Below are positions 35,080-43,295 of a DNA stretch of 64,000 nucleotides, in pieces. Position 1 is the first letter of the stretch, and the number at the start of each line of letters is the position of its first letter. The stretch is from Paractinoplanes maris. GTDB taxonomy: Bacteria > Actinomycetota > Actinomycetes > Mycobacteriales > Micromonosporaceae. The position numbers and the translations under genes were made by a program. The stretch lies in contig NZ_JALPVL010000004.1 in NCBI RefSeq assembly GCF_023544465.1, forward strand, positions 186,001-250,000, given 5' to 3'. The notes beneath the pieces are model-generated. The model saw nothing but the letters and a program-made list of their open reading frames with translations. It was not told the origin of the DNA and did no database searches.

Positions 35080-36879
35080 TTGAGCACCAGGTCCAGCCGC
35101 GACGTGCTGGTACGGGGACTGCATGTGCTGGGCCGGGCGATTCGCACCGAGCCGCGCCTGTTCACGATCGGGGTGGCCGGCAGCAGTCTGTTCGGCCTGC
35201 TCGTCATCGCCAATTCGTATGTCGTCGGTGCCGTCATCGGCCGGGTCGTGGTGCCCGCCTTCGCCTCCGGCTCGACCAGCACCGGCACCCTCGTCCTGAT
35301 CGCCGCCGTCTTCCTCGGGCTCAGCGTGCTGCGGGTGGCGACCATCTTCGGCCGCCGCCTGGGCGCCGGCTACATGCAGTTCCGCCTGCAGGCCCGTTAT
35401 CGCCGCGCGGTGACCCGGCGCTACTTGTCGCTGCCGCCGGCCTGGCACCAGAAGCACGCCACCGGCACCCTGCTCTCCAACGCCAACTCCGACGTTGAGG
35501 CGGCCTTCGTGCCGATCGCACCGCTGCCGTTCGCGGTCGGCACGATCGTGATGATCCTGGCCGCGGTGGTGGCGCTGTTCCTCACCGACTGGGTGCTGGC
35601 CATGGTCGGCGTCGTGCTCTTCCCGGCGCTGTTCGCCCTGAACACGTTCTATGCGCGCCGGATGTCACCGCGGCAGATCAAGGCGCAGCAGATGCGGGCC
35701 AAGGTCAGCGCGGTCGCGCACGAGAGCTTCGACGGCGCGCTGGTGGTCAAGACGATGGGCCGCGAGGAGGACGAGTCGCGCCGCTTCAAGGTCTTCGTCG
35801 ACGAGCTGCGCGACTCGCTGATCTCGGTCGGCCGGCTGCGCGGCCTGTTCGACCCGATCATGGACGCGCTGCCCAGCGTGGGCACGCTCGCGGTGCTGCT
35901 GCTCGGCGCCTGGCGGTTGCAGAACGGCGCGATCAGCGTGACCGAGCTGGTCACCGTCGCGTTCCTGTTCACCGTGCTGGCCTTCCCGGTGCGGGCGATC
36001 GGCTGGGTGCTCGGCGAGCTGCCGCGCAGTGTCGCCGGCTGGGAGAGGGTGCAGGCGGTGCTGGCGGCCGACGGCGACCTCGCCTACGGCTCGGCCACAG
36101 TGGCCGGCAGTGAGCCGGTCACGCTGCGTTTCGACAAGGTCGATTTCGCGTACGGGGACGGACCGCTCGTGCTGAACGACGTGTCCTTCACCGTGCCCCC
36201 GGGCAAGACCGTGGCCCTGGTCGGGGCGACCGGCTCCGGCAAGTCGACGATCGCGTCGCTGGCCGTGCGCCTGGTCGACCCGGACGCCGGAGTGATCACG
36301 TTCGACGGCACGGAGCTGCCCGCACTCAGTGAGGCCGGCCTGACCAGCGCCTCCGCCCTCGTACCGCAGCTGCCTTTCGTCTTCGACGACACCGTCCGCG
36401 GCAACATCACGCTCGAACGGGACGGCGTCGACGACGAGGCTGTCTGGGCCGCGCTGCGGCTGGCCGAGGCCGACGGGTTCGTGGCCAAGCTGCCGGACGC
36501 GCTCGACACGGCGGTGGGCGAACGCGGCACCTCGCTCTCCGGCGGGCAGCGGCAGCGGCTCACGCTGGCCCGCGCGCTGGCCGGGCGCCCGCGGGTGCTC
36601 GTGCTCGACGACGCCACCAGTGCGGTCGACCCGCGGGTGGAGGCGGCCATCCTGGCCTCGCTGCGCGGCGGCGACGCGGGCGCGTCGATCCTGGTGGTGG
36701 CTTACCGGCGGGCGACGATCGCCCTGGCCGACGAGGTCGTCTACCTCGAGCAGGGCAAGGTCGTCGCGACCGGCACCCACACCGAGCTGCTGGCCGCCCA
36801 CGCGGGTTACATCGAGCTCGTCACGGCGTACGAGCGAGCCGAGGCCGAAAAGGCCGAGGCCGAGAGGGTCGAGGCATGA
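35080..36879 (+). CDS. ABC exporter subunit A (fused membrane and ATPase domains, degenerate ATP site)
   Basis: A 599-residue type IV ABC half-transporter. About residues 20-315 are six membrane helices, and residues about 345-585 are the nucleotide-binding domain. The Walker A motif is VGATGSGKSTIAS and the signature is LSGGQRQRLTLARAL. Walker B is VLVLDDATSAVD, with Asp in place of the catalytic Glu. The switch position reads VVAYRRATI, with Tyr where the H-loop His is expected. It therefore contributes a degenerate ATP site and a canonical signature. The TTG start has an AGGA site. The stop overlaps the start of the second half-transporter, so the two should form a heterodimer. The substrate is unknown. 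Confidence 0.9.
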   Translation: MSTRSSRDVLVRGLHVLGRAIRTEPRLFTIGVAGSSLFGLLVIANSYVVGAVIGRVVVPAFASGSTSTGTLVLIAAVFLGLSVLRVATIFGRRLGAGYMQFRLQARYRRAVTRRYLSLPPAWHQKHATGTLLSNANSDVEAAFVPIAPLPFAVGTIVMILAAVVALFLTDWVLAMVGVVLFPALFALNTFYARRMSPRQIKAQQMRAKVSAVAHESFDGALVVKTMGREEDESRRFKVFVDELRDSLISVGRLRGLFDPIMDALPSVGTLAVLLLGAWRLQNGAISVTELVTVAFLFTVLAFPVRAIGWVLGELPRSVAGWERVQAVLAADGDLAYGSATVAGSEPVTLRFDKVDFAYGDGPLVLNDVSFTVPPGKTVALVGATGSGKSTIASLAVRLVDPDAGVITFDGTELPALSEAGLTSASALVPQLPFVFDDTVRGNITLERDGVDDEAVWAALRLAEADGFVAKLPDALDTAVGERGTSLSGGQRQRLTLARALAGRPRVLVLDDATSAVDPRVEAAILASLRGGDAGASILVVAYRRATIALADEVVYLEQGKVVATGTHTELLAAHAGYIELVTAYERAEAEKAEAERVEA

Positions 36880-38657
36880 GCGCCGCAACGGTGACGGCGG
36901 CCCGGACGGGCACGCTGGCCACGATCAAGCGGGGGCTGGCGCTCTCGCCCGAGCTGCGTCCCGGCCTGGGCGGCACGATCGCGCTGGCGGTGGTGCAGAT
37001 GTCCGGCCGGGTCGCCGTGCCGATCGCCGTCCAGCAGGGCATCGACCACGGCATCCGCGGCGCCGGCGGGCCCGATCTGGGCTTCGTGATCAAGGTGGTG
37101 GCGTTCACCTTCGTGGCGCTGATGATCTCGACGGCGGCCGGCTACCTGATGACCCGGCGCCTGTTCACGGTCAGCGAGACCGCGCTGGGCGGGCTGCGCT
37201 CGCGCACGTTCCGGCACATCCACGACCTGTCGATGCTGCACCAGCAGTCCGAGCGGCGCGGCACCATGGTCTCCCGGGTGACCAGCGACGTCGACCAGAT
37301 CTCGATCTTCCTGCAGACCGGCGGCGTGCAGTTGCTGCTGGCCAGCGGTCAGCTGCTGGTCTCGACGATCGTGATGTTCATCTATTCCTGGCAGCTGACG
37401 ATCGTGGTGTTGCTGGCCTTCGGCCCGGCCGTGGCGATCATCCGGCTCTTCCAGAAACGGCTGGCCGCCGTCTACGGCGCGGTCCGCGAGCGGACCGGCA
37501 TCATGCTGGGCGCGATCGCCGAGAGCGTCGTCGGGGCCACGGTCATTCGCGCGTACGGCGTGGCCGGGCGCACCGAGAAGCGCCTCGACACGTCGATCGG
37601 GCGGCTCGAGGTCGCCCAGAAACGGGCTCTGCGCACCAGTGTGACCAGCTTCTCCAGCGGCGAGCTGGGGGCCGGGCTGGCGCTGGCCGGGGTGGTCGTG
37701 ATCGGCGTGCTGATCGGCGTCGACGGTGGACTGAGCGTGGGCCGGCTGACCGCGTTCCTGTTCCTCGTGACGCTGTTCATCCAGCCGGTGCAGATCGCCA
37801 CCGACATGCTGAACGAGGCGCAGAACGCGGTGGCCGGCTGGCGCCGGGTGCTCGACGTGCTCGACCTCGAACCCGACGTCAAGGACCCGGACGAGGTGGG
37901 CGTCGACCTGCCGGCCGGGCCGCTGTCGGTGCGCTTCGCCGACGTGTCGTTCCGCTACCCGGACGGGCCGATCGTGCTGGCCGACGTCGACCTGTCGCTG
38001 CGCGCGCGGACCAAGGTGGCGGTGGTCGGCGAGACCGGGAGCGGCAAGACCACGTTCGCCAAGCTGCTCACCCGGCTGATGGATCCGGTGGAGGGTGAGG
38101 TCCTGCTCTCCGGGACGCCGCTGCGGAACGTACGGTTCGCGGCTCTGCGCTCGCGGGTGGTGATGGTGCCGCAGGACGGGTTCCTGTTCGACGCCACCAT
38201 CGCCGAGAACATCCGCTTCGCCGAGCCGTCGCTGACCGACGAGCAGCTGACGACGGCGTTCGCCGAGCTGGGGCTGGACGACTGGCTGGCCGGGCTGCCG
38301 AACGGGCTCGAGACCCCGGTGGGTGAGCGCGGCGAAGCCCTCAGCGTGGGTGAGCGGCAGCTGGTGGCGCTGGTCCGGGCGTACGTGGCCGACCCCGACC
38401 TGCTGGTGCTGGACGAGGCCACGAGTGCGGTCGACCCGGCCACCGAGGTGCGGTTGCAGCGCGCCCTGGACACGGTGACCCGGGGCCGGACGACGGTCGC
38501 GATCGCGCACCGGCTCTCGACCGCCCAGGCCGCCGACGAGGTGATCGTGGTGGACGCGGGCCGCGTCGTCCAACGCGGCCCGCACTCCGAACTGGTCACC
38601 CAGGAGGACTCGATCTACGCCAAGCTCTACGCCTCCTGGCTCGAGCAGACGCGCTAA
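36876..38657 (+). CDS. ABC exporter subunit B (fused membrane and ATPase domains, catalytic ATP site)
   Basis: A 593-residue partner half-transporter, with six membrane helices at about 25-315 and an ATPase domain at about 345-580. Walker A is VGETGSGKTTFAK, Walker B is LLVLDEATSAVD with the catalytic Glu, and the H-loop is VAIAHRLST with His. The signature is altered to LSVGERQLVAL. Paired with subunit A, its Walker B and H-loop meet A's intact LSGGQ to form one working site. The other site combines A's altered residues with this altered signature. This asymmetry is well known in heterodimeric exporters such as TM287/288. The ATG overlaps the upstream stop (ATGA). Confidence 0.9.
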   Translation: MSAATVTAARTGTLATIKRGLALSPELRPGLGGTIALAVVQMSGRVAVPIAVQQGIDHGIRGAGGPDLGFVIKVVAFTFVALMISTAAGYLMTRRLFTVSETALGGLRSRTFRHIHDLSMLHQQSERRGTMVSRVTSDVDQISIFLQTGGVQLLLASGQLLVSTIVMFIYSWQLTIVVLLAFGPAVAIIRLFQKRLAAVYGAVRERTGIMLGAIAESVVGATVIRAYGVAGRTEKRLDTSIGRLEVAQKRALRTSVTSFSSGELGAGLALAGVVVIGVLIGVDGGLSVGRLTAFLFLVTLFIQPVQIATDMLNEAQNAVAGWRRVLDVLDLEPDVKDPDEVGVDLPAGPLSVRFADVSFRYPDGPIVLADVDLSLRARTKVAVVGETGSGKTTFAKLLTRLMDPVEGEVLLSGTPLRNVRFAALRSRVVMVPQDGFLFDATIAENIRFAEPSLTDEQLTTAFAELGLDDWLAGLPNGLETPVGERGEALSVGERQLVALVRAYVADPDLLVLDEATSAVDPATEVRLQRALDTVTRGRTTVAIAHRLSTAQAADEVIVVDAGRVVQRGPHSELVTQEDSIYAKLYASWLEQTR

Positions 38658-38728
38658 GTGCTGGTGACCGCCTGCCTCCTCATCAGCTTCAAAGGGGCGG
38701 TCGCGCGCGGAGCGAAGCGGAGCCAGAG

Positions 38729-39337
38729 TTACCGCGCGTAGAACTCGACTACCAGCTGCTCGTCACACTGCACCCGGATCTCCGAGCGCTCGGGGATCCG
38801 GATGACCGTGGTGCGCAGGTCCTCGAGCACGGTGGAGAGGTACGGCGCGGTCGGGCCGTCCAGGTGGGCGCCGGTCGCGGCGATCTGGAACGGCGGCTTC
38901 TGCCGGCTGCTCTCGCGCACCTCGACGACCTGACCCGGCTTCAACCGGTAGGCCGGCCGGTCCACCTTCTTGCCGTCGACCGTGAAGTGGCCGTGCACCA
39001 CGAGCTGGCGGGCCTGGTAGATGGTGCGAGCCAGGCCGGCCCGCACCACCGTCGCGTCGAGACGCCGCTCGAGCAGGGTGACCATCGTCTCGCCGGTCTT
39101 GCCCTCGGCGCGGTGGGCGTCGTCGTACGCCTTGCGCATCTGGGATTCGCTGATGTTGTACTGGTGCCGCAGCCGCTGCTTCTCGAGCAGGCGGACCTGG
39201 TAGTCCGAGGCCTTACGGCGGGACCGGCCGTGCACACCCGGCGGGAAGGGCCGCTTCTCGAAGTACTTCACGCACTTCGGCGTCAGGGGGATGCCGAGGG
39301 CCCGCGAGAGCTTGGCCTTGGGTCGGGAGTTGTTCAT
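38729..39337 (-). CDS. rpsD: 30S ribosomal protein S4, zinc-ligand-free (C-minus) form
   Basis: A 202-residue S4. The N-terminus ([20 protein letters not shown]) lacks the CxxC-type zinc knuckle of the classic bacterial S4, so this is the C-minus form. The RNA-binding core includes [20 protein letters not shown], the S4 domain [22 protein letters not shown] and the end [15 protein letters not shown]4 nucleates 16S rRNA folding and can repress its own mRNA. It stands alone here, away from the alpha operon. Whether the genome has a second, zinc-binding S4 cannot be seen. A GGAGAC site lies 4 nt before the ATG. The divergent upstream region holds two iron-box-like sites. Confidence 0.93.
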   Translation of the reverse strand: MNNSRPKAKLSRALGIPLTPKCVKYFEKRPFPPGVHGRSRRKASDYQVRLLEKQRLRHQYNISESQMRKAYDDAHRAEGKTGETMVTLLERRLDATVVRAGLARTIYQARQLVVHGHFTVDGKKVDRPAYRLKPGQVVEVRESSRQKPPFQIAATGAHLDGPTAPYLSTVLEDLRTTVIRIPERSEIRVQCDEQLVVEFYAR

Positions 39338-39388
39338 GAAGTCTCCGAGTCACTTGCGCTTGAGGCCGGTGTTCCGAACAGCAGCTGT

Positions 39389-39427
39389 TTCGGTTAGCCT
39401 CACCTTACTAAGGCAAGCCTAACGTGT
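39389..39427. promoter_or_regulatory. Two adjacent iron boxes (IdeR/DmdR/DtxR-type operators)
   Basis: Site 1, TTCGGTTAGCCTCACCTTA at 39389-39407, matches the DtxR/IdeR consensus (TTAGGTTAGCCTAACCTAA) at 16 of 19 positions. Site 2, TAAGGCAAGCCTAACGTGT at 39409-39427, matches at about 13. They are 20 bp apart centre to centre, two helical turns on the same DNA face, as for paired DtxR-type dimers. The sites lie between rpsD (minus strand, start 52 bp away) and the DUF2470 gene (plus strand, ATG 17 bp away). Repression by iron of the DUF2470 gene, and perhaps of rpsD, is predicted. Confidence 0.72.
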
Positions 39428-39444
39428 GCCCGGAGGTCCTGACC

Positions 39445-40170
39445 ATGCAGCCCACCCACGCCGAGATCGCGCGTACGCTCGCCGCCGGCCACCTCCCCGG
39501 CGTCGCGCACGTCGCCTGCCGTCCGGGGCCACTTCCCGTACGGCACGTCACCGACGCGAACGGCCGGGTGCTCCTGCTCTCCCCGCGCGACGGCGCCTTC
39601 ACCGCCGCGCTGCGCCCCCAGGAGGGCACCGACGACACCGCGATGGTCCTCGACATCTCCGACGTGCCGCCCATGGCCGGCTCACCCGCCCTCGGCCGCG
39701 TGTGGATCTCCGGCTGGGCCACCGCCCTGGAAGGCGACGAGGCCCGAGCCGCAACCCTGGACTACGCCGAGATCGACGCCTCCGGCGACCTGCTCGACGT
39801 CGGCGACGGCCAGGTGCTGCACCGCATGGACGTCGCCGAGATCCGCTACGAACGCAACGAGAACCTGCACGACGTCGACGTCGACGAGTTCGCCGAGGCG
39901 ACCCCAGACCCGCTCTGCCGCATCGAGTTCGACCTGATCGCCGACCTGCTCGACCATCACGAGGCCGAGATGAGCGCTTACGTGCGCCGCCAGCTCGGCA
40001 AGACGTTCCAGCCGGTCGCCGAGCCCCAGGTGGTGCGGATGGACAGGTACGGCTTCATGGTCCGCCTGGACGACAAACTGGCGCGGCTGGCTTTCCCGCG
40101 CCCGGTGACCGATCGTCATGATCTGGCCCATCTGCTGCACCCGGTGTTGTGTCACCGCTGCACTGATTAG
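39445..40170 (+). CDS. DUF2470 domain protein, probable iron/heme-related
   Basis: A 241-residue protein. The first 125 residues resemble the split-barrel part of HugZ-like heme proteins (GVAHVACRPGPLPVRHVTDA, GRVLLLSPRDGAFTAAL, WISGWATALEGDEAR). The last 85 (FDLIADLLDHHEAEMSAYVR, VVRMDRYGFMVRL, ARLAFPRPVTDRHDLAHLL) fit DUF2470, the domain at the end of HugZ-type heme oxygenases. The ATG at 39445 has GGAGG 8 nt upstream; the GTG at 39424 lies within the operator and is less likely. Two iron boxes upstream support an iron-limitation role. Heme or siderophore handling is inferred; catalysis is not shown. Confidence 0.78.
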   Translation: MQPTHAEIARTLAAGHLPGVAHVACRPGPLPVRHVTDANGRVLLLSPRDGAFTAALRPQEGTDDTAMVLDISDVPPMAGSPALGRVWISGWATALEGDEARAATLDYAEIDASGDLLDVGDGQVLHRMDVAEIRYERNENLHDVDVDEFAEATPDPLCRIEFDLIADLLDHHEAEMSAYVRRQLGKTFQPVAEPQVVRMDRYGFMVRLDDKLARLAFPRPVTDRHDLAHLLHPVLCHRCTD

Positions 40171-40878
40171 GGGGCTCGTTGCTTCCTTCGTCGTCGCGGC
40201 CCGTTTCGGTGGGTGACGGCTTGGCGTGATCGCCGAGCCGGCGGCGTCGTGGGTGGGGTGGGGCTGGTCGCCAGGCCCGCGTCGTCGTGGTGACGGTGTG
40301 TGGGGCCTGTTCGGGTGGTTGCTGGTTGGGCTGGTTGCCAGGCCCGCGGCGTCGTGGTCACGGCAGGTTGGGCCTGTTCCGGCAATTGAATGGGTTCGCT
40401 CGCTACGATGCGCCAGTCGGGATCAGTCTTTTCGTGCGAGCAGCGTACTGTTGGGACGCGTAGTGGAATTGCCGCGATTTTCTGCGATGTCTATGCGCAC
40501 CTTTACAAATTCGATCCATTGCTAGATTGATGGGCAATGTGCCGGTCGCGTGCGATGTAACCTTTCAATGATTTGATGCCGAGGTCTGGCCGGGTCTCAT
40601 CGGGATTGTGCTTGCTGCTCGAAGCAATTTCGGGATCGCTGGGCAAGTGCTGCGAGCTGGTCGATCTGGCCTGTCTGCGGATCACACAGTGGTGCTACCA
40701 GTCGGTTCGTGCACCATTGGTCGGGCTCCGAACGGATGGAATTGCTGGCGGAGCGGCATTCCGGTCTATCTCAGCGTGCTGTGTCCCTTCGCTCGGCCGA
40801 AGAATAATGTCCTCACATTGGCATGCCATTGTGCCTGTAGGGCGAGCCTTTCGCCGTCAGTGGCGGGACAATATAAGT
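40171..40878. other. Long non-coding stretch with a 67-bp duplication and lower GC
   Basis: No gene is supported here. The first part (40171-40390) is G/T-rich and contains an imperfect tandem duplication. From about 40390 to 40880 the base composition is clearly less GC-rich than the rest of the window, with runs such as CCTTTACAAATTCGATCC and ATAATGTCC, and codon bias disappears in all frames. It may be the control region of the following unknown gene, a decayed gene or recently acquired DNA. Confidence 0.6.
40261..40394. repeat. Imperfect 67-bp tandem duplication
   Basis: The 36 bases at 40261-40296 recur at 40328-40363 with three differences, both starting GGGCTGGTYGCCAGGCCCGC. The bases after each (GGGGCCTGTTCGGG and TGGGCCTGTTCCGG) also match, so a unit of 67 bp is duplicated. 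Confidence 0.8.
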
Positions 40879-41937
40879 ATGCGGCAGCTACAGTTCTTCA
40901 CCACGGCAGAGCTGGCAAAAATGCGCGACCGAACCCGGAAGCGAAACTATTCTCCAGCGGGCGAAGAATTCCGCCGTGAACACGAGCGCCACCGAGCCTG
41001 GGGTCTGCAGCAACGACACGCTGCCAAGTTGAGCCAACTCCGCCGCGCCGCAGTCGCCTCCGCCACGCCGGCCACCAGTCCCACCCCGACCGTTCCGGCC
41101 GCCCCTGCGGCTCACAAGCAGCCCGAGACGCGCGAGCCCTCGGCGAAATCTCACGAACCCTCTCCCAGCAGCACCGTCACACAGCCGGTCGAGGCGTCGC
41201 CAAGTCAGCAAGAGTCGCCGACACTGCCGCAGCCACGACCGACGTCCTCAACTCTGACCGGAACAAAGGCCGCAGCCTCCGCCAGTTCACCGGGGGCAGC
41301 CGGGACATCAGCCTTCTCAACCAGACTCCTGCCAGCTACTCGACCCCGCACCGAATGCCACCCCATTCACCAACGACACCGCAAGCTCGGCAACGAAACC
41401 GCAGCCACGCATCGCGACAGGCGACGATCACCTGGCGCAACGACAAGGCCGGCCTGGCTCTTGGCCCGGCCATCTACGCGCGTGTCAGTGGCGGCACTTT
41501 GCCGGGCCACCACGGGGCGCGCTTGGCTACCGGACTCGGCCATCTACGCCCCCGTGAGCGGCCGCATTCACCCGGGCCACGACGGGGCGGGCTTGGCACC
41601 GCTCGGCCATCTACGCGCCTGTCGGCGGCGGCACTTTGCTGGGCCACGACGGGGCGGGCTTGGCTGCCAGGCCCGGCCATCTACGCCTCCGTCAGCGGCC
41701 CCACTCTGCTGGGCCTCGACGGCGACGGCTTGGCACCGCTCGGCCATCTACGCGCCTGTCGGCGGCGGCACTCTGCTGGGCCACGACGGCGAGGGCTCGG
41801 CTACCGGCTCAGCCATTACGCCCCCGTCAGCGGCCGCATCCACCTGGGCCACGACGGGCCGGGCCCGGACCGAGCCAAGACCCCAACACCCACATCACCA
41901 GCCGCAAGACTCTGAAACGTCGGTCACGGCTGTTTGA
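40879..41937 (+). CDS. Unknown protein: conserved-looking basic N-terminus and repeat-encoded C-terminus
   Basis: A 352-codon open frame starting at an ATG after an AT-rich patch. The first 60 residues are compact, basic and helical (MRQLQFFTTAELAKMRDRTR, NYSPAGEEFRREHERHRAWG), and I regard these as the real core of the gene. Residues 60-150 are Pro/Ser/Thr/Ala-rich and disordered. From about residue 195 the frame passes through a 67-70-bp tandem repeat in which all three frames are open, so the C-terminal sequence and even the true frame there are uncertain. No function is known to me. Lower GC upstream and an isolated position hint at recent acquisition or fast evolution. Confidence 0.45.
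   Translation: MRQLQFFTTAELAKMRDRTRKRNYSPAGEEFRREHERHRAWGLQQRHAAKLSQLRRAAVASATPATSPTPTVPAAPAAHKQPETREPSAKSHEPSPSSTVTQPVEASPSQQESPTLPQPRPTSSTLTGTKAAASASSPGAAGTSAFSTRLLPATRPRTECHPIHQRHRKLGNETAATHRDRRRSPGATTRPAWLLARPSTRVSVAALCRATTGRAWLPDSAIYAPVSGRIHPGHDGAGLAPLGHLRACRRRHFAGPRRGGLGCQARPSTPPSAAPLCWASTATAWHRSAIYAPVGGGTLLGHDGEGSATGSAITPPSAAASTWATTGRARTEPRPQHPHHQPQDSETSVTAV
41468..41880 (+). repeat. Six-copy 67-70-bp tandem repeat with cycling reading frame
   Basis: The marker GGCCATCTACGC recurs at 41468, 41538, 41605, 41675 and 41742, with a decayed copy (AGCCATTACGC) at 41811. Spacings are 70, 67, 70, 67 and 69 bp. Both 67 and 70 leave a remainder of 1 when divided by 3, so a ribosome in one frame reads successive copies in frames 1, 2 and 3 in turn. 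Long open frames exist in all three plus-strand frames across the array. Two sub-types alternate, giving a higher-order unit of 137 bp. Confidence 0.88.
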
Positions 41938-42535
41938 AGACCTCGGGCATCGGGTCGGTGAGGAAGCGTTGGATGTTCGGCCCGACCGCCGCCGCGATGA
42001 TGTCGGGGTCGGCGCTGGCCAAGGGCTCGATCCGCAACACATAACGGGCCACCATCGTGCCCGCGATCTGCGTCGCGACCAGTGCCGACCGCATCGGCGC
42101 CTCCTTCTGGTCGTCGATGATCTCGCCGACCGCGCGGCGCAGGATCTGGGTGACCACGAATTCGCGCAGTAGCCGCGCTGTCCATTCGTTGCTCAGGGCC
42201 GAGCGAAAAACAGCCAGCGCCGCCGTGCCCGCCGGGGAGTCCCACACGCTGATGGCGAGCCGGATCAGTCGTTCCCCGGCCTGGTCGCGGGGGCCGTCGA
42301 GGGCTTGCGGGATGAGCTCGCCCGGGTTGATCGGGGCGTTCATCACAGCCAGGAAGAGCTTTTCCTTGGTGCCGAAGTAGTGGTGCACCAGGGCCGGGTC
42401 GACTCCGGCGTCGGCCGCGATGGAGCGGATCGACGCCTTGTCGAAACCCTTCTCGGCGAAGCTCGCCCGGGCGGCTTCCAGGATGGACGTACGGGTGTCC
42501 TGGTTGCCGGGACGCCGCCCGCTGCGCCTGACCAA
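41924..42535 (-). CDS. TetR family transcriptional regulator
   Basis: A 203-residue TetR regulator. The N-terminal helix-turn-helix is at about residues 14-60 (TSILEAARASFAEKGFDKAS, IRSIAADAGVDPALVHHYFG, TKEKLFLAVM). The ligand domain follows (WDSPAGTAALAVFRSALSNE). The TTG at 42535 is chosen because GAAGGAG lies 5 nt upstream; no ATG or GTG is equally well placed. It is the last gene of an operon with an ABC-2 permease and ATPase and ends 13 bp inside the unknown repeat gene on the other strand. A long palindrome upstream of the ATPase gene is its likely operator. Confidence 0.92.
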   Translation of the reverse strand: MVRRSGRRPGNQDTRTSILEAARASFAEKGFDKASIRSIAADAGVDPALVHHYFGTKEKLFLAVMNAPINPGELIPQALDGPRDQAGERLIRLAISVWDSPAGTAALAVFRSALSNEWTARLLREFVVTQILRRAVGEIIDDQKEAPMRSALVATQIAGTMVARYVLRIEPLASADPDIIAAAVGPNIQRFLTDPMPEVFKQP

Positions 42536-42557
42536 TGAAGCTCCTTCGACCTGAGAC

Positions 42558-43295
42558 TCAGGCGGTTCGCCGCCGCAGGGTTGCCGCCGCCAGCACCAGG
42601 GCGATGACCGCCGCGCCGGCGACGATCGACAGGTCACGCCACATCGTGGTGGTCGGGTCGGGGGCGACCCCGACCTGGGCGAGCGCCTCGACCGCGTAGG
42701 TCAGGGGCAGCGCGTTGCTGACCACCTCGAGCCAGCCGACCATCTGCTCGCGCGGCACGAACAAACCGCACAGCAGGATCTGCGGCACCACGACCACCGG
42801 TAGGAACTGTACGGCCTGGAACTCCGTGCGGGCGAAGGCGCTGCAGAACAGGCCGAGCGCCACGCCGAGCACGGCGTTGACGACCGCGATGAGCACCACC
42901 AGGCCGGCGTTCCCGGTTGTCTGCAGACCGAGCAACCAGTACGCGGCCCCGGTGGCGACCGCCCCCTGCAGGGTGGCCGCCAGACCGAACGCCAGGCCGT
43001 AGCCGAACAGCAGGTCGAGCTTGCCGAGCGGGGTGGTGAGCAACCTCTCCAGGGTGCCCGTGGTGCGTTCGCGCAGCATCGCGATGCTGGTCACCAAGAA
43101 CATGATCACGAACGGGAAGATGCCGAGCATGATCAGGGCGATCCGGTCGAAGGTCGCGCCGGAACCGTCGTACATGAAATAGAGCAAGCCGAGCAGGAGC
43201 GCGGGAACGACGAGGAGCAATGCCACCGTACGGCGGTCGTGCCGCAGCTGCCGCAGGATGCGCCCGGCCGTCGCGAGAGTGATCCGCAGGCTCAT
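42558..43295 (-). CDS. ABC-2 type transporter permease
   Basis: A 245-residue permease with six hydrophobic helices of the ABC-2 type (VALLLVVPALLLGLLYFMYD; IMLGIFPFVIMFLVTSIAML; then RERTTGTLERLLTTPL, the conserved coupling region). The motif QFLPVVVVPQILLCGLFVPR near helix 5 is typical of drug and daunorubicin-type ABC-2 exporters. It pairs with the ATPase encoded just upstream; start and stop overlap by 4 bp (ATGA). The substrate is unknown, probably a toxic compound or lipid (inference from TetR control). Confidence 0.92.
   Translation of the reverse strand: MSLRITLATAGRILRQLRHDRRTVALLLVVPALLLGLLYFMYDGSGATFDRIALIMLGIFPFVIMFLVTSIAMLRERTTGTLERLLTTPLGKLDLLFGYGLAFGLAATLQGAVATGAAYWLLGLQTTGNAGLVVLIAVVNAVLGVALGLFCSAFARTEFQAVQFLPVVVVPQILLCGLFVPREQMVGWLEVVSNALPLTYAVEALAQVGVAPDPTTTMWRDLSIVAGAAVIALVLAAATLRRRTA

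Noticed and set aside
38658-38728. Terminator between the ABC exporter and rpsD
   Set aside because: GACCGCC and GGCGGTC form only a 7-bp stem with a 23-nt loop and no T-run; too weak to call.
40261-40394. Relation between the 67-bp duplication and the 67/70-bp repeat downstream
   Set aside because: Unit lengths are similar but the sequences are not, so I treat them as independent.
40573-40878. Upstream extension of the unknown repeat gene to 40573
   Set aside because: This part has no codon bias and lies in the lower-GC stretch; the ATG at 40879 begins the compact, natural-looking N-terminus.
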